NCBI GenBank assembly: GCA_903834465.1
Contig: CAILJB010000114.1
Span: forward strand, 1-64,000
Direction: 5' to 3'
From: an uncultured Pseudomonadota bacterium
GTDB taxonomy: Bacteria > Pseudomonadota > Gammaproteobacteria > Methylococcales > Methylomonadaceae
Length of the DNA: 64,000 nt
Numbering within the stretch: position 1 is the first letter of the stretch; each line of letters begins with the position of its first letter. Shown piece by piece: positions 35,227 through 45,279 of the stretch. A model generated the notes under the pieces. That model made no database searches and was not told the origin of the DNA. It saw only the letters and a program-made list of their open reading frames with translations. A program made the translations under genes and the position numbers.

Positions 35227-38200
35227 TCACGGTACAGAAACAGGCGTAGTTGTTGGCACCGCAACGACCGATTGAACGGGCGTTGCATTCGCTTTGTTTA
35301 ACAATGGTGTCAATGTCGGTTCTAAAAATTTCAAAATATGAACCGGTAACGAACTGGTAAAATGATAACTTTCTGCATTTTCACCTGCAACGTAAGCGGT
35401 AATCACACCAAAGAATTTATCACCTAAAAAGAACGTAAACGTTGCCGCACGACTGATAAATTTCGATTCAATCAACTGTCCGCCTGCGCCCCATTTTTCT
35501 TTACGATGGTCGCCTGTTCCGGTTTTTCCACCAACGGCTAACGGTTTGCCACTCGCATCTTTATAAACACCATTCAAACTTCCCGCTGTACCATTTGCCA
35601 CAACACCTAATAATGCACTTCGCGCCGCATGCGCTACTTCGGGTAATAACACTTGTTGTCCACTTTCGAGCGTTTTATCCAAAATAGTTTCGTAGGGGGT
35701 CGATTGTGCGTAATGTAGATTTGAAAAACGCACCGCCGGCAATTTCACACCGTTATTACTAATAATGCCCATCAATTCTGCTAATGCCGCAGGTCTGTCA
35801 CCTGATGCACCAATTGACGTAGCATAAGATGGCGTGAGTGATGCGAACGGATAACCGACTCGTTCCCATGCGGCGTGGATTTGTTTAAACGCATCATCTT
35901 CAAGCAACGTCATAATGCGGCGTTGTTGCGCGAAACGATGCGTATGTTTGAATAACCAACGATAAACGTCTTGACGTTGTTCGGCACTGGCGGCAATCAC
36001 TTCATCGCGTGTGGCGTTTGGATGCGCTGATAAATAACGCACCATCCACAGTTCCAACGGATGCACTTTAGTAATATAACCTTGATCTTGCAGGTCAAAA
36101 TTATCAGGCGTGTATTTATAAAATAAATTATCAACATTTTCGCCAGCCAGCACAGACGCGGGAATATGCTCTTTCAAATAACTTTCTAATGCGGCTCTAT
36201 CACGTTCGGGATAAATCGCTTCATAAAGCATCGTTAAGCGTGACGGTTTTGGATACACTTTTTGCGTCAGTGTTTCTAAATTATCGTCGGTACTTTTGCC
36301 TTTGTATCGCGCATAAAAACGACGTAAATACACCAAGCCTTCGCGGTCAGCAAAACGCGCCAAATATTCCTGACGTTTATCATCATCAGGATTTTCTAAC
36401 CAACGGGCAATGCCTTCAGGTTTGTATAAATGGTGATACGTTAAATCACGCATCATGCGAATAAACACTAAATTCACTGAATTTCGTAGCGCGTCACGCA
36501 CCGATAAAATTCTAAAATCGTCGTCTTCGCTAAAATTATTAAAATGGTGCATCCCGCCGCCAGTATAAAAATACTCCCCTGGGCTTGCAGAATACTTGCG
36601 TTCTAAGGCTTGATTTAAAATATCGTCCAAACTCATTTTTGGTTTGGCGCGAAGTTGCTCAACGACCCATGTCGATAAAAAATCACGCGGATGTAATTGG
36701 ACTTTTGCCAATATTTGCGGTGTTTGTCCTTGATACGTTTGATAAATTTCAGCAATCAATTCCAAATAATGTACGAGCGTTCGTAATTTCGCTGTTGATC
36801 CTAAATCTAAACGAATACCTTCGTTAATATCGAGCGGTTGGTCATAATTATCGGTTTGAATACGCAATAAATTGCCTTTATCGCTACGTTCAAACAACAT
36901 CAAACTATAAACAATCGAATTCAGTTGCGTATTCGCATTTAACATGCGTTCGCCAAATAATCCCGCCGCGCGGGCATTAGCTGGCTCACTGAGTTTACGC
37001 AATGCGGCAGTGACTTCTTGTTGAATGCCGTAATCGAGCGTAGTTTTCACCGTTAAATCTAAACGATCTAAATCGTAATTCGTTTTAATACCTAACATTT
37101 GCGCCAAACGAGCGCGTAGAACGTTTTGCGTTTTTTGTTCGGTCACAAACAAATAATGCGTACTCGTTTTTGGCACAAGATCGACTTTGACCGCTAATGC
37201 CGCATCGCGTAGCGCAGGTGAAATGACACCTTGTGTGGCGAGTAATCGTAAATAACTATCGGTCAATGTTTGCAACGCATCATAACCTGTACCGAGTAAA
37301 TAGGTCGGACGGCGTTGCGATAATAAAACGCTTAAAACTTGGCGATAGGCTTTGGCTTGTTCAGGACTTGGCGTTAATGTTTGCAACGCTTCGGTGGCAA
37401 GGAGTTTATTTGTTTCTTTAAAATCTGCGCCAAACCACGACACTAAGCCATCACCTAATCCGTGAACTTCGCCTGATTTTTCGGATGCAGCGAGCGGCAT
37501 GGTATTCAAATAAGCCAGCGCAATTTGTCGACGCATTTGGCGCGTATCAATGCCAAGTAAATAGGCACGAATTGAGGCACTCGCCATTTGCCGTACTTTT
37601 TCAACAATCGATTCGGTATAACCATTGGGTGAATGGCGATACTTTTCTAATTGCGTTGCTAACGTGCTACCACCTGGAACATTTATATCTGCGCCTAATT
37701 TTTTCGCCATCATTTGCAATACGGCAAATCCTAGACGTTCCCATTCGACCGCCGGATTGACGCTTTTACGGTTTTCGTCGAGCAGTTCTCGATTTTCAAT
37801 ATATAACAACGTATGCAACACAACAGGCGGAATAGCATCGAAATTCGGATAACCATACGTCGGATAAGCGGCCGCAAATAACGGTTTATTTTCACCGTCG
37901 ACTAATCGCAAACCCGCTTGATTTTTCTCATGATAGAGTGGAAATAAGCCATACTCATCCATCAATTGCATCATCATCGGCGACGCAGTGGCTTGTGCAG
38001 AAATACCAAACCCCGCTTTTTGCAAACGATCAATTTGGTCTGAAAGTAATGTGTAACCTAACCGTTGATCGTAAGGACCATGATTAGGATAGCGTATTGC
38101 TGTACTAGCTTTATTTTCGAGTTTAAAACTAAGTTGTTTGCTGATTTCAGACAAATAATGCGCTTGATAACGCGATGATTGCACTTCATCTTTAACTAAT

Positions 38201-38286
38201 TTGAAGACAACAGAGGCAACCATTACTGAACCAATAACGGTATAAAGCAACAAAAAGCGAGAAAACAAACTGGATTTTTTTTTCAT
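35227..38286 (-). CDS. Large penicillin-binding protein with degenerate GT51 and intact transpeptidase domain
   Basis: A 1019-residue protein from ATG 38286; the longer frame starts with TTG directly on an AAGGA. One N-terminal transmembrane segment (about 7-29) places it in the periplasm. A GT51-like region (about 135-270) has G-G-S-T-L-A-T-Q, but the usual E-D-x-x-F motif reads I-E164-N-R-E-L and the second catalytic Glu of the K-x-x-E-A motif is replaced by Gln233, so polymerase activity is doubtful. The transpeptidase has all three motifs: S497-T-A-K, S-V-N, and K-T-G-T. Insertions around the S-V-N motif make it longer than PBP1a/1b (about 800). It may be a specialised cross-linking enzyme. 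A promoter lies at 38362-38390. Confidence 0.85.
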   Translation of the reverse strand: MKKKSSLFSRFLLLYTVIGSVMVASVVFKLVKDEVQSSRYQAHYLSEISKQLSFKLENKASTAIRYPNHGPYDQRLGYTLLSDQIDRLQKAGFGISAQATASPMMMQLMDEYGLFPLYHEKNQAGLRLVDGENKPLFAAAYPTYGYPNFDAIPPVVLHTLLYIENRELLDENRKSVNPAVEWERLGFAVLQMMAKKLGADINVPGGSTLATQLEKYRHSPNGYTESIVEKVRQMASASIRAYLLGIDTRQMRRQIALAYLNTMPLAASEKSGEVHGLGDGLVSWFGADFKETNKLLATEALQTLTPSPEQAKAYRQVLSVLLSQRRPTYLLGTGYDALQTLTDSYLRLLATQGVISPALRDAALAVKVDLVPKTSTHYLFVTEQKTQNVLRARLAQMLGIKTNYDLDRLDLTVKTTLDYGIQQEVTAALRKLSEPANARAAGLFGERMLNANTQLNSIVYSLMLFERSDKGNLLRIQTDNYDQPLDINEGIRLDLGSTAKLRTLVHYLELIAEIYQTYQGQTPQILAKVQLHPRDFLSTWVVEQLRAKPKMSLDDILNQALERKYSASPGEYFYTGGGMHHFNNFSEDDDFRILSVRDALRNSVNLVFIRMMRDLTYHHLYKPEGIARWLENPDDDKRQEYLARFADREGLVYLRRFYARYKGKSTDDNLETLTQKVYPKPSRLTMLYEAIYPERDRAALESYLKEHIPASVLAGENVDNLFYKYTPDNFDLQDQGYITKVHPLELWMVRYLSAHPNATRDEVIAASAEQRQDVYRWLFKHTHRFAQQRRIMTLLEDDAFKQIHAAWERVGYPFASLTPSYATSIGASGDRPAALAELMGIISNNGVKLPAVRFSNLHYAQSTPYETILDKTLESGQQVLLPEVAHAARSALLGVVANGTAGSLNGVYKDASGKPLAVGGKTGTGDHRKEKWGAGGQLIESKFISRAATFTFFLGDKFFGVITAYVAGENAESYHFTSSLPVHILKFLEPTLTPLLNKANATPVQSVVAVPTTTPVSVP

Positions 38287-38617
38287 GCGTGAACGCAATC
38301 CTTACGATAGAACACGAGAGTGCGTGTGCCAGCCAAAAAAGCCTTTCTAAATAATGTGTTACATATAGAAAATAAAAGATTTGTCATCAAAATAATGGCT
38401 TTAAAATGAAAGAGTCAGGGCAATTGGATAATGAATATGATATGCAAAACTTGTTAGCCGTAATTATAACCATTGAACACGCATAATGGTAATGGAATAC
38501 ATCGTCGTGTCGTAATGACTGTGCGAAAAATCCGTTATAATCAAACATGACAGGTAGTTTTAATGATTTGTAGGAGCAAATTTTCGCGCTTCTGCAAAAA
38601 TGATATGAGAAAAAATA
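38287..38617. other. 331-base divergent intergenic region between the PBP and the LysR gene
   Basis: It holds the PBP promoter (listed separately). A perfect TATAAT at 38536-38541 points toward lysR, though the -35 at the right spacing is poor. An 11-bp palindrome ATGT-GTT-ACAT (38354-38364) abuts the PBP -10 and could be an operator. Divergence from a LysR-type regulator makes regulation of the PBP possible but this is only inference. No gene is seen. Confidence 0.5.
38362..38390 (-). promoter_or_regulatory. Probable promoter of the penicillin-binding protein gene
   Basis: On the minus strand TTGATG (38385-38390) and TATATG (38362-38367) are separated by 17 bases, matching four of six bases each, and lie about 75 bases upstream of the chosen ATG. 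Confidence 0.5.
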
Positions 38618-39541
38618 ATGGACAAATTAACCAGTATGAAAGTGTTTGAGCGGGTCGCAAAAGCCGGCAGTTTTGTCGGTGGCGCACGCGAATTAGGGAT
38701 TTCTCGGGCGATGGCAACTAAACACATCATGCACCTTGAAGCAGATTTAAGAACCCGTTTATTTAATCGTACCACACGCAGTTTAAGCCTAACGGATATG
38801 GGACTGTCATATTTAGAACGCTGTTCGCAAGTGTTGCTTGATATTGAAGACATGGAATCTGCCATTACGCATTTGCAAACAGAGCCGCGTGGCACATTAA
38901 AAATCAGTGCGCCTCCGGTCATTGGTGCGACACATATCACGAGAGCAGTGGCAGAGTTTTTAAAAATTTACCCTGACTTAACGGTAGAAATGATTTTACA
39001 AAGTAGTCATGGCGATTTAATTGATGACGGCATCGATATTGCGATTTATTTAGGTGATTTGGATGACACCAGTATGGTAGCGCGAAAATTAGCCAGTTCA
39101 TCAATGATAGTCTGTGGTTCACCGGATTATTTAGCGCAGCACGGCGTACCACAAACGCCTGAAGATTTAGTCAACCACAGTTGTTTGGTAAATTGGGCAA
39201 GTGCGCCACAAGACAAATGGAAATTCAAAACCGATACTGGTTACACGACCATTAACGTGACGGGGCGGATGCAATCAAATGTCGCAGAGGCTAATCGAGT
39301 CGCAGCCATAAATGGATTGGGATTAGTCGTTTTAGCCACTTATGTGGTGCGACGTGACATCGAAAAAGGTAAATTAAAAACCGTATTGGAAAATTATGCC
39401 TTGCCGCCGCTCGATATTCATGCGGTATATCCACATCGAAAATATTTATCCGCAAAAGTGCGTTGTTTTTTAGACTTTTTACAACAATGGTTAGAGCCGC
39501 ATGTATCAATTTCCTGGGCAAGAGAAATTCAGGTGGGATAA
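38618..39541 (+). CDS. LysR-family transcriptional regulator
   Basis: A 307-residue LTTR. The N-terminal winged helix (about 1-60) reads M-x-V-F-x-x-V-A-x-x-G-S-F with the recognition helix S-R-A-M-A-T-K-H-I and L-F-N-R-T-T-R-S-L-S-L-T; the remainder is the type 2 periplasmic-binding-like effector domain. It resembles the AaeR/DmlR-like subgroup that acts on aromatic or organic acids, but the effector cannot be read from sequence. It diverges from the PBP gene and precedes octad protein A by about 210 bases; either could be a target. Confidence 0.93.
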   Translation: MDKLTSMKVFERVAKAGSFVGGARELGISRAMATKHIMHLEADLRTRLFNRTTRSLSLTDMGLSYLERCSQVLLDIEDMESAITHLQTEPRGTLKISAPPVIGATHITRAVAEFLKIYPDLTVEMILQSSHGDLIDDGIDIAIYLGDLDDTSMVARKLASSSMIVCGSPDYLAQHGVPQTPEDLVNHSCLVNWASAPQDKWKFKTDTGYTTINVTGRMQSNVAEANRVAAINGLGLVVLATYVVRRDIEKGKLKTVLENYALPPLDIHAVYPHRKYLSAKVRCFLDFLQQWLEPHVSISWAREIQVG

Positions 39542-39667
39542 GCATTCTTATACATTATTGAGACTAAAATAAATAATAAAAATGCCTTAAATCTAATTAT
39601 CTAAACTGACACGCGTATGTAACCAGTTTAAATTTCTTGTGCGGTAGCGTAGTATTCTCAAACTACA

Positions 39668-39693
39668 GGCATAAAGATTTACTTTGTTATGCC
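39668..39693 (+). promoter_or_regulatory. Leader hairpin upstream of octad protein A
   Basis: A perfect 7-bp inverted repeat GGCATAA/TTATGCC with a 12-base loop, 58 bases before the chosen ATG. It overlaps an upstream in-frame ATG (39689), arguing that the latter is not the start. Function unknown. Confidence 0.4.
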
Positions 39694-39751
39694 GATAAAC
39701 AAATTAGCATTAGATTTATCATATTTTATTTTTCACCTCGAGGATTTAAAA

Positions 39752-42709
39752 ATGGCCACAACAGCATTTGCACTCGCTGCAACTACAGATATTAGTACCG
39801 TTACTCCCGCTATGTTTGCAAAATTCACCACTGCTGATTTCGCAGTGTTGACTAAAACACAAGCTGCCGGTCTAACTTCCGATTTATTAGCAACTTTGAC
39901 CGTTAAAACAGTCGGTTATCTCACAAGTCAATTGAAAAATATTGATCCTAGTGCTTTAGTAGGTATTTCAACAAAAGTTATTCCAAGTTTGGCTGTTGCA
40001 TCTTTAACAACCGATCAATTGAACGGGTTAGATCTAACACAAATCACAGCATTAACATCCACTCAAGTAGCAACATTGACTAAAACTCAATTGATAGCTT
40101 TAGATGGCGACCATTTAGGTGCATTGTCAATAGGCACTGCAAAAGTTCCAGGCGGGATAGCAGGTTTGAAAGTTAATTTATTGACTTCAGACAGCATCGG
40201 TTTATTAACACCAACCGAAGTCGCCGCTTTAACGCCCACACAAATTGGTCTTGTGGGTTCAGCACAAGCTATCGGTTTAACAGCCGATCAAGTCGCAGCA
40301 CTGACAACAACACAGGCTGCTTCTTTTCCATCTAAATCTATAGCTCAACTTCCTACAGATATTGTGGCAATTTTGAGCAATACATTCCTTTCTGCCCTTC
40401 CTGCTAAAACGTTTGGTGCATTAACCACCACACAATTAGCGGCAATTACTTCCGACCAAGCACCAGCCATTACCGCTGGACAAGTGGGCGCATTAACGTC
40501 TGCAAAAGTGGCGGCATTAACATCAGATGATATTGGAGCATTAAGCACCGCTGCAATTGCCGGTTTCAATAAAACAAATATGGCAGGCTTAACGCTTTCT
40601 TATTTAACAGGCGATGGCGAACTCGCTGCATTGAAACCTGCACAATTTGGTTATTTAAGTACCACGTCTATAGCCGCCATAGGTTCAGATGGTGCCGCGT
40701 TATTAACGCCACAAGCAATGACCGCACTGACATCGGCACAAGTACACGCCATAGCATCAGCATCGTTAATTGCCATTGACCCACTTTCTATTGCGGGTCT
40801 GACGGCAAAAAATATTCTTGGTTTGGATTCGACGCAAATGTCTTTGTTGACTTCAGATCAAGCGGCGGCATTAATGCCAGCGCAGGCTAAAGCATTGACG
40901 GCAACACAAGTTGCAAATTTAACATCCGATGATGTTGTAGCGTTACAACCTACCACGTTGAAAGCCATTACAGTAGCAGCAGCCCCTTCGCTTAAAGTGG
41001 CAGCATTTGCCGCAATGGCTGCAGAACAAATTGTAGCACTTACCCCCGCGCAAATAGCGGTATTGACAACATCCGCAACAGGTCAGTTAGCCCAATTCGG
41101 TGCAGACCAAGCAGCAGCATTATTGCCTGCTCAAGTTGCTAAATTGTCATCTGCTCAAACAAGCAGTTTAACAACAACCGCTGTTGCGTCATTAGATCCA
41201 ACCGTAATCAAAGGCTTAAACTTAGTTGGACTTAATGCCGCTGATATTGCTGTATTAACAGCAGATCAAGCTCCGTTCTTCACTGGCGCGACAAATCAGA
41301 TTGGTGGTTTAACATCAATACAATCCGCCGCGTTAACAGGTAGTGTCATTGATGCAATGAAACCTGCAGCATTCAAAGGTTTAACAGCAGGTATCACTAC
41401 AGGTGCCATTCATAATTTGAGTAGTTCTGCTGTCCCCTCTATTACATCCGCACAACTCGCAGCGTTATCAACTGACCAACTTAAATCATTAACACAAGCT
41501 CAAGTAGCTTTATTGAGTTCAGATGCAACCTCATGGGTAACTGATACAAAAGGCTATGTCACGTTGGTAGGTAGCACGCCTTCCACAACTACTGCGGGTA
41601 TTGAAACATCTGGAACTGTTACAGGTTTAACCGCCGCAACTGTCATTACGGCAAGTAAATCGGCAGTAAATATTACGGGGAGTGCTTCGGCTGACACCAT
41701 TACGGGTAGTTCTGGTGCGGATACCATTGCGTCTGGTGGAGGTTCTGACAGCATTTCCGCTGGCGCAGGCAACGACATCATCACTTTGACAGGCTCAACG
41801 GAAGCGTTGTTACTTGGCTCAACTATCGCAGGTGGGGATGGCACTGATACATTAGTATTAGGCTCAGCAGCCACTGATTTCGTCGCAGCTGGTTTTGCTC
41901 ATGTCACGGGTATCGAAACCCTACAATTGACAGGCATTAGCACTGTAGTATTAGGCACAGCTGGCTCGACAGCAGGTATTACAACCCTTGTAGCAGGTGC
42001 TGGTAATACTTCGATTTCAAGTGATAGTGCTTTAACTATTGACGGCACAAGTATCGGAGCAAATACATTAACTTTATTGGGTTCAGGTGCGCTTACTGTT
42101 ACTACACCAGGTGGCGTGACATCAATCGATGGTAGTGCTGCAACAGGCGTATTAACCCTAACAGGCGGTACAGCTACTACGGCGATTAAAGGTGGTACTG
42201 CTGCCGACGTTATTACTGTCGCAGATGGTATTGCGTCAACGGTCACAGGTGGAACAGGAGCGGATGCAATTACGTTGGGATCATCTCACACGCATGCCGT
42301 TAACCTTGTAATAGCAAGTGGTGATTCACTTATTGCAACGCCTGACGTTATTACCAATTATGTAAAATCTGTCGACAAAATTGCACCTGATGGCACAGCG
42401 GCAATAGTGGGCGTTCAAACTACAGGTACAGGCGCAGCAGGTGCTGGTGTTGCAACTATTATATCAGGTGTTGCTACCTTCAACGCCGCTGATACTACAT
42501 TTGCTCAGCATTTAACTGCAGTTGAAGCCGCATTACACGGTACTGGTGCTGCTGCCCATTCTACTGTAATTTGGCAAGAAGGTTCTAATGCGTATATCTA
42601 CTCTTCAGAGGGGACAACCACATCTGCTACTGCTGACTCATTAGTTGAATTAGTTGGCGTGACAATGACATCGTTCACAGTTGCTTCTGGTGTACTTACA
42701 ATTGCGTAA
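39752..42709 (+). CDS. Octad-repeat RTX surface protein A
   Basis: A 985-residue Thr/Ala/Leu/Gln-rich protein. Start ATG 39752 has GAGGA seven bases upstream; the frame extends 21 codons further but without a ribosome-binding site. Residues about 10-592 are near-continuous eight-residue units of type L-T-x-x-Q-I/V-x-x. Residues about 642-680 contain RTX-like G-S-G-A-D-x-I and G-A-G-N-D-x-I nonapeptides that bind calcium. The remaining 300 residues are beta-rich, with G-I-E-T-L-Q-L-T-G like RTX S-layer proteins, and end in V-A-S-G-V-L-T-I-A. There is no N-terminal signal peptide, so C-terminal-signal type I secretion is inferred. No exporter is nearby. The family is not one I can name; adhesin or S-layer component is the best guess. 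The C-terminal part differs from that of proteins B and C. Confidence 0.8.
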   Translation: MATTAFALAATTDISTVTPAMFAKFTTADFAVLTKTQAAGLTSDLLATLTVKTVGYLTSQLKNIDPSALVGISTKVIPSLAVASLTTDQLNGLDLTQITALTSTQVATLTKTQLIALDGDHLGALSIGTAKVPGGIAGLKVNLLTSDSIGLLTPTEVAALTPTQIGLVGSAQAIGLTADQVAALTTTQAASFPSKSIAQLPTDIVAILSNTFLSALPAKTFGALTTTQLAAITSDQAPAITAGQVGALTSAKVAALTSDDIGALSTAAIAGFNKTNMAGLTLSYLTGDGELAALKPAQFGYLSTTSIAAIGSDGAALLTPQAMTALTSAQVHAIASASLIAIDPLSIAGLTAKNILGLDSTQMSLLTSDQAAALMPAQAKALTATQVANLTSDDVVALQPTTLKAITVAAAPSLKVAAFAAMAAEQIVALTPAQIAVLTTSATGQLAQFGADQAAALLPAQVAKLSSAQTSSLTTTAVASLDPTVIKGLNLVGLNAADIAVLTADQAPFFTGATNQIGGLTSIQSAALTGSVIDAMKPAAFKGLTAGITTGAIHNLSSSAVPSITSAQLAALSTDQLKSLTQAQVALLSSDATSWVTDTKGYVTLVGSTPSTTTAGIETSGTVTGLTAATVITASKSAVNITGSASADTITGSSGADTIASGGGSDSISAGAGNDIITLTGSTEALLLGSTIAGGDGTDTLVLGSAATDFVAAGFAHVTGIETLQLTGISTVVLGTAGSTAGITTLVAGAGNTSISSDSALTIDGTSIGANTLTLLGSGALTVTTPGGVTSIDGSAATGVLTLTGGTATTAIKGGTAADVITVADGIASTVTGGTGADAITLGSSHTHAVNLVIASGDSLIATPDVITNYVKSVDKIAPDGTAAIVGVQTTGTGAAGAGVATIISGVATFNAADTTFAQHLTAVEAALHGTGAAAHSTVIWQEGSNAYIYSSEGTTTSATADSLVELVGVTMTSFTVASGVLTIA
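39779..41527 (+). repeat. Octapeptide-coding repeat array in protein A
   Basis: About 70 degenerate 24-base units encoding L-T-x-x-Q-I/V-x-x, in frame throughout, with occasional insertions. Divergent at DNA level, unlike parts of protein C, so this array is older or under stronger diversification. Confidence 0.85.
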
Positions 42710-42750
42710 TTTGTAAAGCGGGGAAAAATATCGCCCGTTTAAAATGAGAA

Positions 42751-42780
42751 AGCCCCACTTTCCGAAAGGATGGTGGGGCT
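42751..42780. terminator. Bidirectional hairpin between octad protein A and ubiD
   Basis: An 8-bp perfect outer stem (42751-42758 with 42773-42780) plus a 3-bp inner stem closed by a GAAA tetraloop, lying between convergent genes. T-runs are short on both sides, but the GC-rich stem is strong. Confidence 0.75.
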
Positions 42781-42787
42781 TCTTCAA

Positions 42788-44245
42788 TTACAACATCCCC
42801 CAAATATCATTCACCCTCTGAATAATGTCAGGTGACATGGTAATTGTTCTGCCCCACTCTCGATTGGTTTCGCCCGCCCATTTATTCGTGGCATCAAAAC
42901 CCACTTTTGAACCCAATCCCGAAACGGGTGAGGCAAAATCTAAATAATCAATCGGCGTATTTTCTAAAATCGTTAAATCCCGCGCCGGATCCATGCGCGT
43001 GGTAATTGCCCAAATTACATCCTGCCAATCCCGCACGTTAATATCATCATCCACGACAATCACAAATTTGGTGTACATAAATTGCCGCAAAAACGACCAC
43101 GTTCCGAGCATCACCCGTTTAGCATGACCGGCATATTGTTTTTTCATACTAATCACCGCCATGCGATACGAACAACCTTCGGGTGGCAAATAAAAATCAA
43201 TAATTTCAGGGAACTGCTTTTGCAAAATAGGGATAAACACCTCATTCAACGCCACGCCTAAAATTGCAGGCTCATCCGGTGGGCGACCGGTGTAAGTGCT
43301 GTGATAAATCGGATTGGTGCGTTCGGTAATTGTTTCAATCGTAAATACCGGAAAATCACTCACTTCGTTGTAATAACCAGTATGATCGCCATAAGGCCCT
43401 TCAGGGGCGGTTTCATTGGGATAAATAAAACCTTCTAAAACAATTTCCGCGCTGGCAGGCACTTGTAAATTATTACTCAAACAATCAGCAAGTTCGGTTT
43501 TACTGCCTCGCAATAAACCGGCAAACGCATATTCTGAAAGTGAATCGGGAACAGGTGTAACGGCAGCTAAAATCGTCGCAGGGTCTGCGCCCAACACAAC
43601 GGTCACAGGAAAAGGTTCATTGGGATGCACGTCTTGCCATTCTTTGAAGTCCAACGCGCCGCCACGATGCGCGAGCCAACGCATAATTGTTTTATTTTTA
43701 CCCAACACTTGTTGACGATAAACACCCATATTTTGCCGTTCTTTATTTGGACCTTTGGTAATTACCAACGCCCAAGTAATCAGCGGTGCAACATCACCTG
43801 GCCAACAATGTTGAATCGGATAACGTCCTAAATCAATTTCATCGCCACGCAAGACATTTTCCTGACACGGCGGATTTTTTATGATTTTGGGCGACATATT
43901 TAACACTTGCTTGAACACGGGGATTTTTTCCATCGCGTCACGAAAACCTTTTGGCGGTTCGGGTTCTTTTAAATATGCGAGTAAATGCCCAATTTCGCGC
44001 AAGGCACTGACCGAATCTGCACCCATGCCCATTGCGACGCGGTGCGGTGTGCCAAATAAATTGCCAAGCAACGGCACGTTATAACCTTTCGGACGTTCAA
44101 ACAATAATGCTGCGCCCTGTTGTTTAAGCGTGCGATCACAAATTTCAGTGATTTCTAAATAGGGATCTGCCTGATAATTTGTGCGTTTGAGTTCGCCTTG
44201 TTTTTCGAGTTGCTGAATAAAATCGCGTAGGTCGCGGTATTGCAT
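42788..44245 (-). CDS. ubiD: 4-hydroxy-3-polyprenylbenzoate decarboxylase, UbiD family
   Basis: Decarboxylates the polyprenyl-hydroxybenzoate intermediate of ubiquinone, using prenylated FMN made by UbiX. The 485-residue length and N-terminus [10 protein letters not shown] are those of true Ubi[24 protein letters not shown], and the C-terminal P-V-S-G-L-G-S-K-x-G-x-D-A-T-x-K-W are canonical. It is a housekeeping gene sitting between the octad protein A gene and the calcium-motif genes. ubiX is not in the window. Confidence 0.96.
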   Translation of the reverse strand: MQYRDLRDFIQQLEKQGELKRTNYQADPYLEITEICDRTLKQQGAALLFERPKGYNVPLLGNLFGTPHRVAMGMGADSVSALREIGHLLAYLKEPEPPKGFRDAMEKIPVFKQVLNMSPKIIKNPPCQENVLRGDEIDLGRYPIQHCWPGDVAPLITWALVITKGPNKERQNMGVYRQQVLGKNKTIMRWLAHRGGALDFKEWQDVHPNEPFPVTVVLGADPATILAAVTPVPDSLSEYAFAGLLRGSKTELADCLSNNLQVPASAEIVLEGFIYPNETAPEGPYGDHTGYYNEVSDFPVFTIETITERTNPIYHSTYTGRPPDEPAILGVALNEVFIPILQKQFPEIIDFYLPPEGCSYRMAVISMKKQYAGHAKRVMLGTWSFLRQFMYTKFVIVVDDDINVRDWQDVIWAITTRMDPARDLTILENTPIDYLDFASPVSGLGSKVGFDATNKWAGETNREWGRTITMSPDIIQRVNDIWGML

Positions 44246-44324
44246 AGTTGAATTTTGAAGAATAGATGCTAGAAAGTAGCCTATTGTAACGCGGTTTTAA
44301 ACTGAATCTATTTTGTCGTGCGTC

Positions 44325-44359
44325 AACATCCTTCCAAATCGCAACTTAGGAAGGATGTT
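44325..44359. terminator. Strong hairpin between ubiD and the Ser-rich protein gene
   Basis: A perfect 11-bp stem (44325-44335 with 44349-44359) with a 13-base loop. On the plus strand it is followed by TTAATTTTT? -like T-rich bases beginning inside the stem; on the minus strand it follows the Ser-rich gene's stop by 14 bases. It probably terminates that gene. Confidence 0.65.
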
Positions 44360-44372
44360 AATTTTTGTGAAT

Positions 44373-45014
44373 TTACGCGACTGCAGAAAAAAGAGAACCT
44401 AAACCGCCTTGAAATGAATTACCGTTCGCAGTATTAGCCGACAACTGTTTTAAAAAATCTTGTAGACTTGTGCCTGAAGACGACGTTGAACCGCCTAATG
44501 ATTGAACGAGATTGGTAAAATCTGTTTGCAATGGACTACTGTTTCCCGTGTTATTACTAAGTGAACTTATCAAATTTTGTAGATTTGCACTGGGATTGTT
44601 ATACGCGCTTTGTACATTATTAGCAGCCTGCACACCACCACTATTATCATTATCGCCATCACTGTCAGTAGATGATGATTGTTGCGTGGTGTTGTTACCT
44701 TGAGTTAATACTTGGTATAAATCATGCAGAAAAGTTTGCAAGGCTCTACTTGTATTTGATGATACAGCAGATGATGAGCCAGTGACTGCCGAAGTCTGAG
44801 TGCTGCTAACACCTGAAACATTTAAGCCCAAACCTTGTAACGATTGGATAGCGTTTTGCATAAACGCGCCAACGGTACTCCCAGCCCCGCTTGCGCTTGA
44901 TGAACCAGATCCATCATTATCGCCATCACGATCCGCTCTTGATTGCGTGCTGATGCTCTGAATATTTTGAGTCAAATACAACGACGATTGTGAACTAATT
45001 GCTGAAGTTGTCAT
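44373..45014 (-). CDS. Ser/Asn-rich protein with two Asp-rich calcium-type motifs
   Basis: A 213-residue protein dominated by Ser, Asn, Gln, Thr and Gly, with no signal peptide or transmembrane segment. Two short acidic clusters, D28-R-D-G-D-N-D34-G and D117-S-D-G-D-N-D123-N, have the alternating Asp pattern of EF-hand or thrombospondin-3-type calcium loops. Amphipathic stretches such as L-Q-T-F-L-H-D-L-Y-Q-V-L lie between them. I do not recognise a named family, though the N-terminus (M-T-T-S-A-I-S-S-Q-S-S) resembles that of small bacterial EF-hand proteins. It diverges from an EF-hand gene across 265 bases. Confidence 0.7.
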   Translation of the reverse strand: MTTSAISSQSSLYLTQNIQSISTQSRADRDGDNDGSGSSSASGAGSTVGAFMQNAIQSLQGLGLNVSGVSSTQTSAVTGSSSAVSSNTSRALQTFLHDLYQVLTQGNNTTQQSSSTDSDGDNDNSGGVQAANNVQSAYNNPSANLQNLISSLSNNTGNSSPLQTDFTNLVQSLGGSTSSSGTSLQDFLKQLSANTANGNSFQGGLGSLFSAVA

Positions 45015-45279
45015 AATCTTTTACCTCAATTGATGAGTATTAGTAATTAAATTACCGTATTTACAGAATTTTTAATACTTTAAAACCCCGCGCTTTGGTG
45101 TCGGCATAAGTTATATAAACTTTAATTAAAAAGACATATTAAAATTATTTATCACTCTGCACTACAGTTTTTATTATGTGCGCCGATAACTACCCTCGTT
45201 AGTTTATGGTTAATACAGAACGACTATAAATTGATTATGAAAGAAGCATTTAATTTAAATAAAACAAGAGGAAAGAAAA

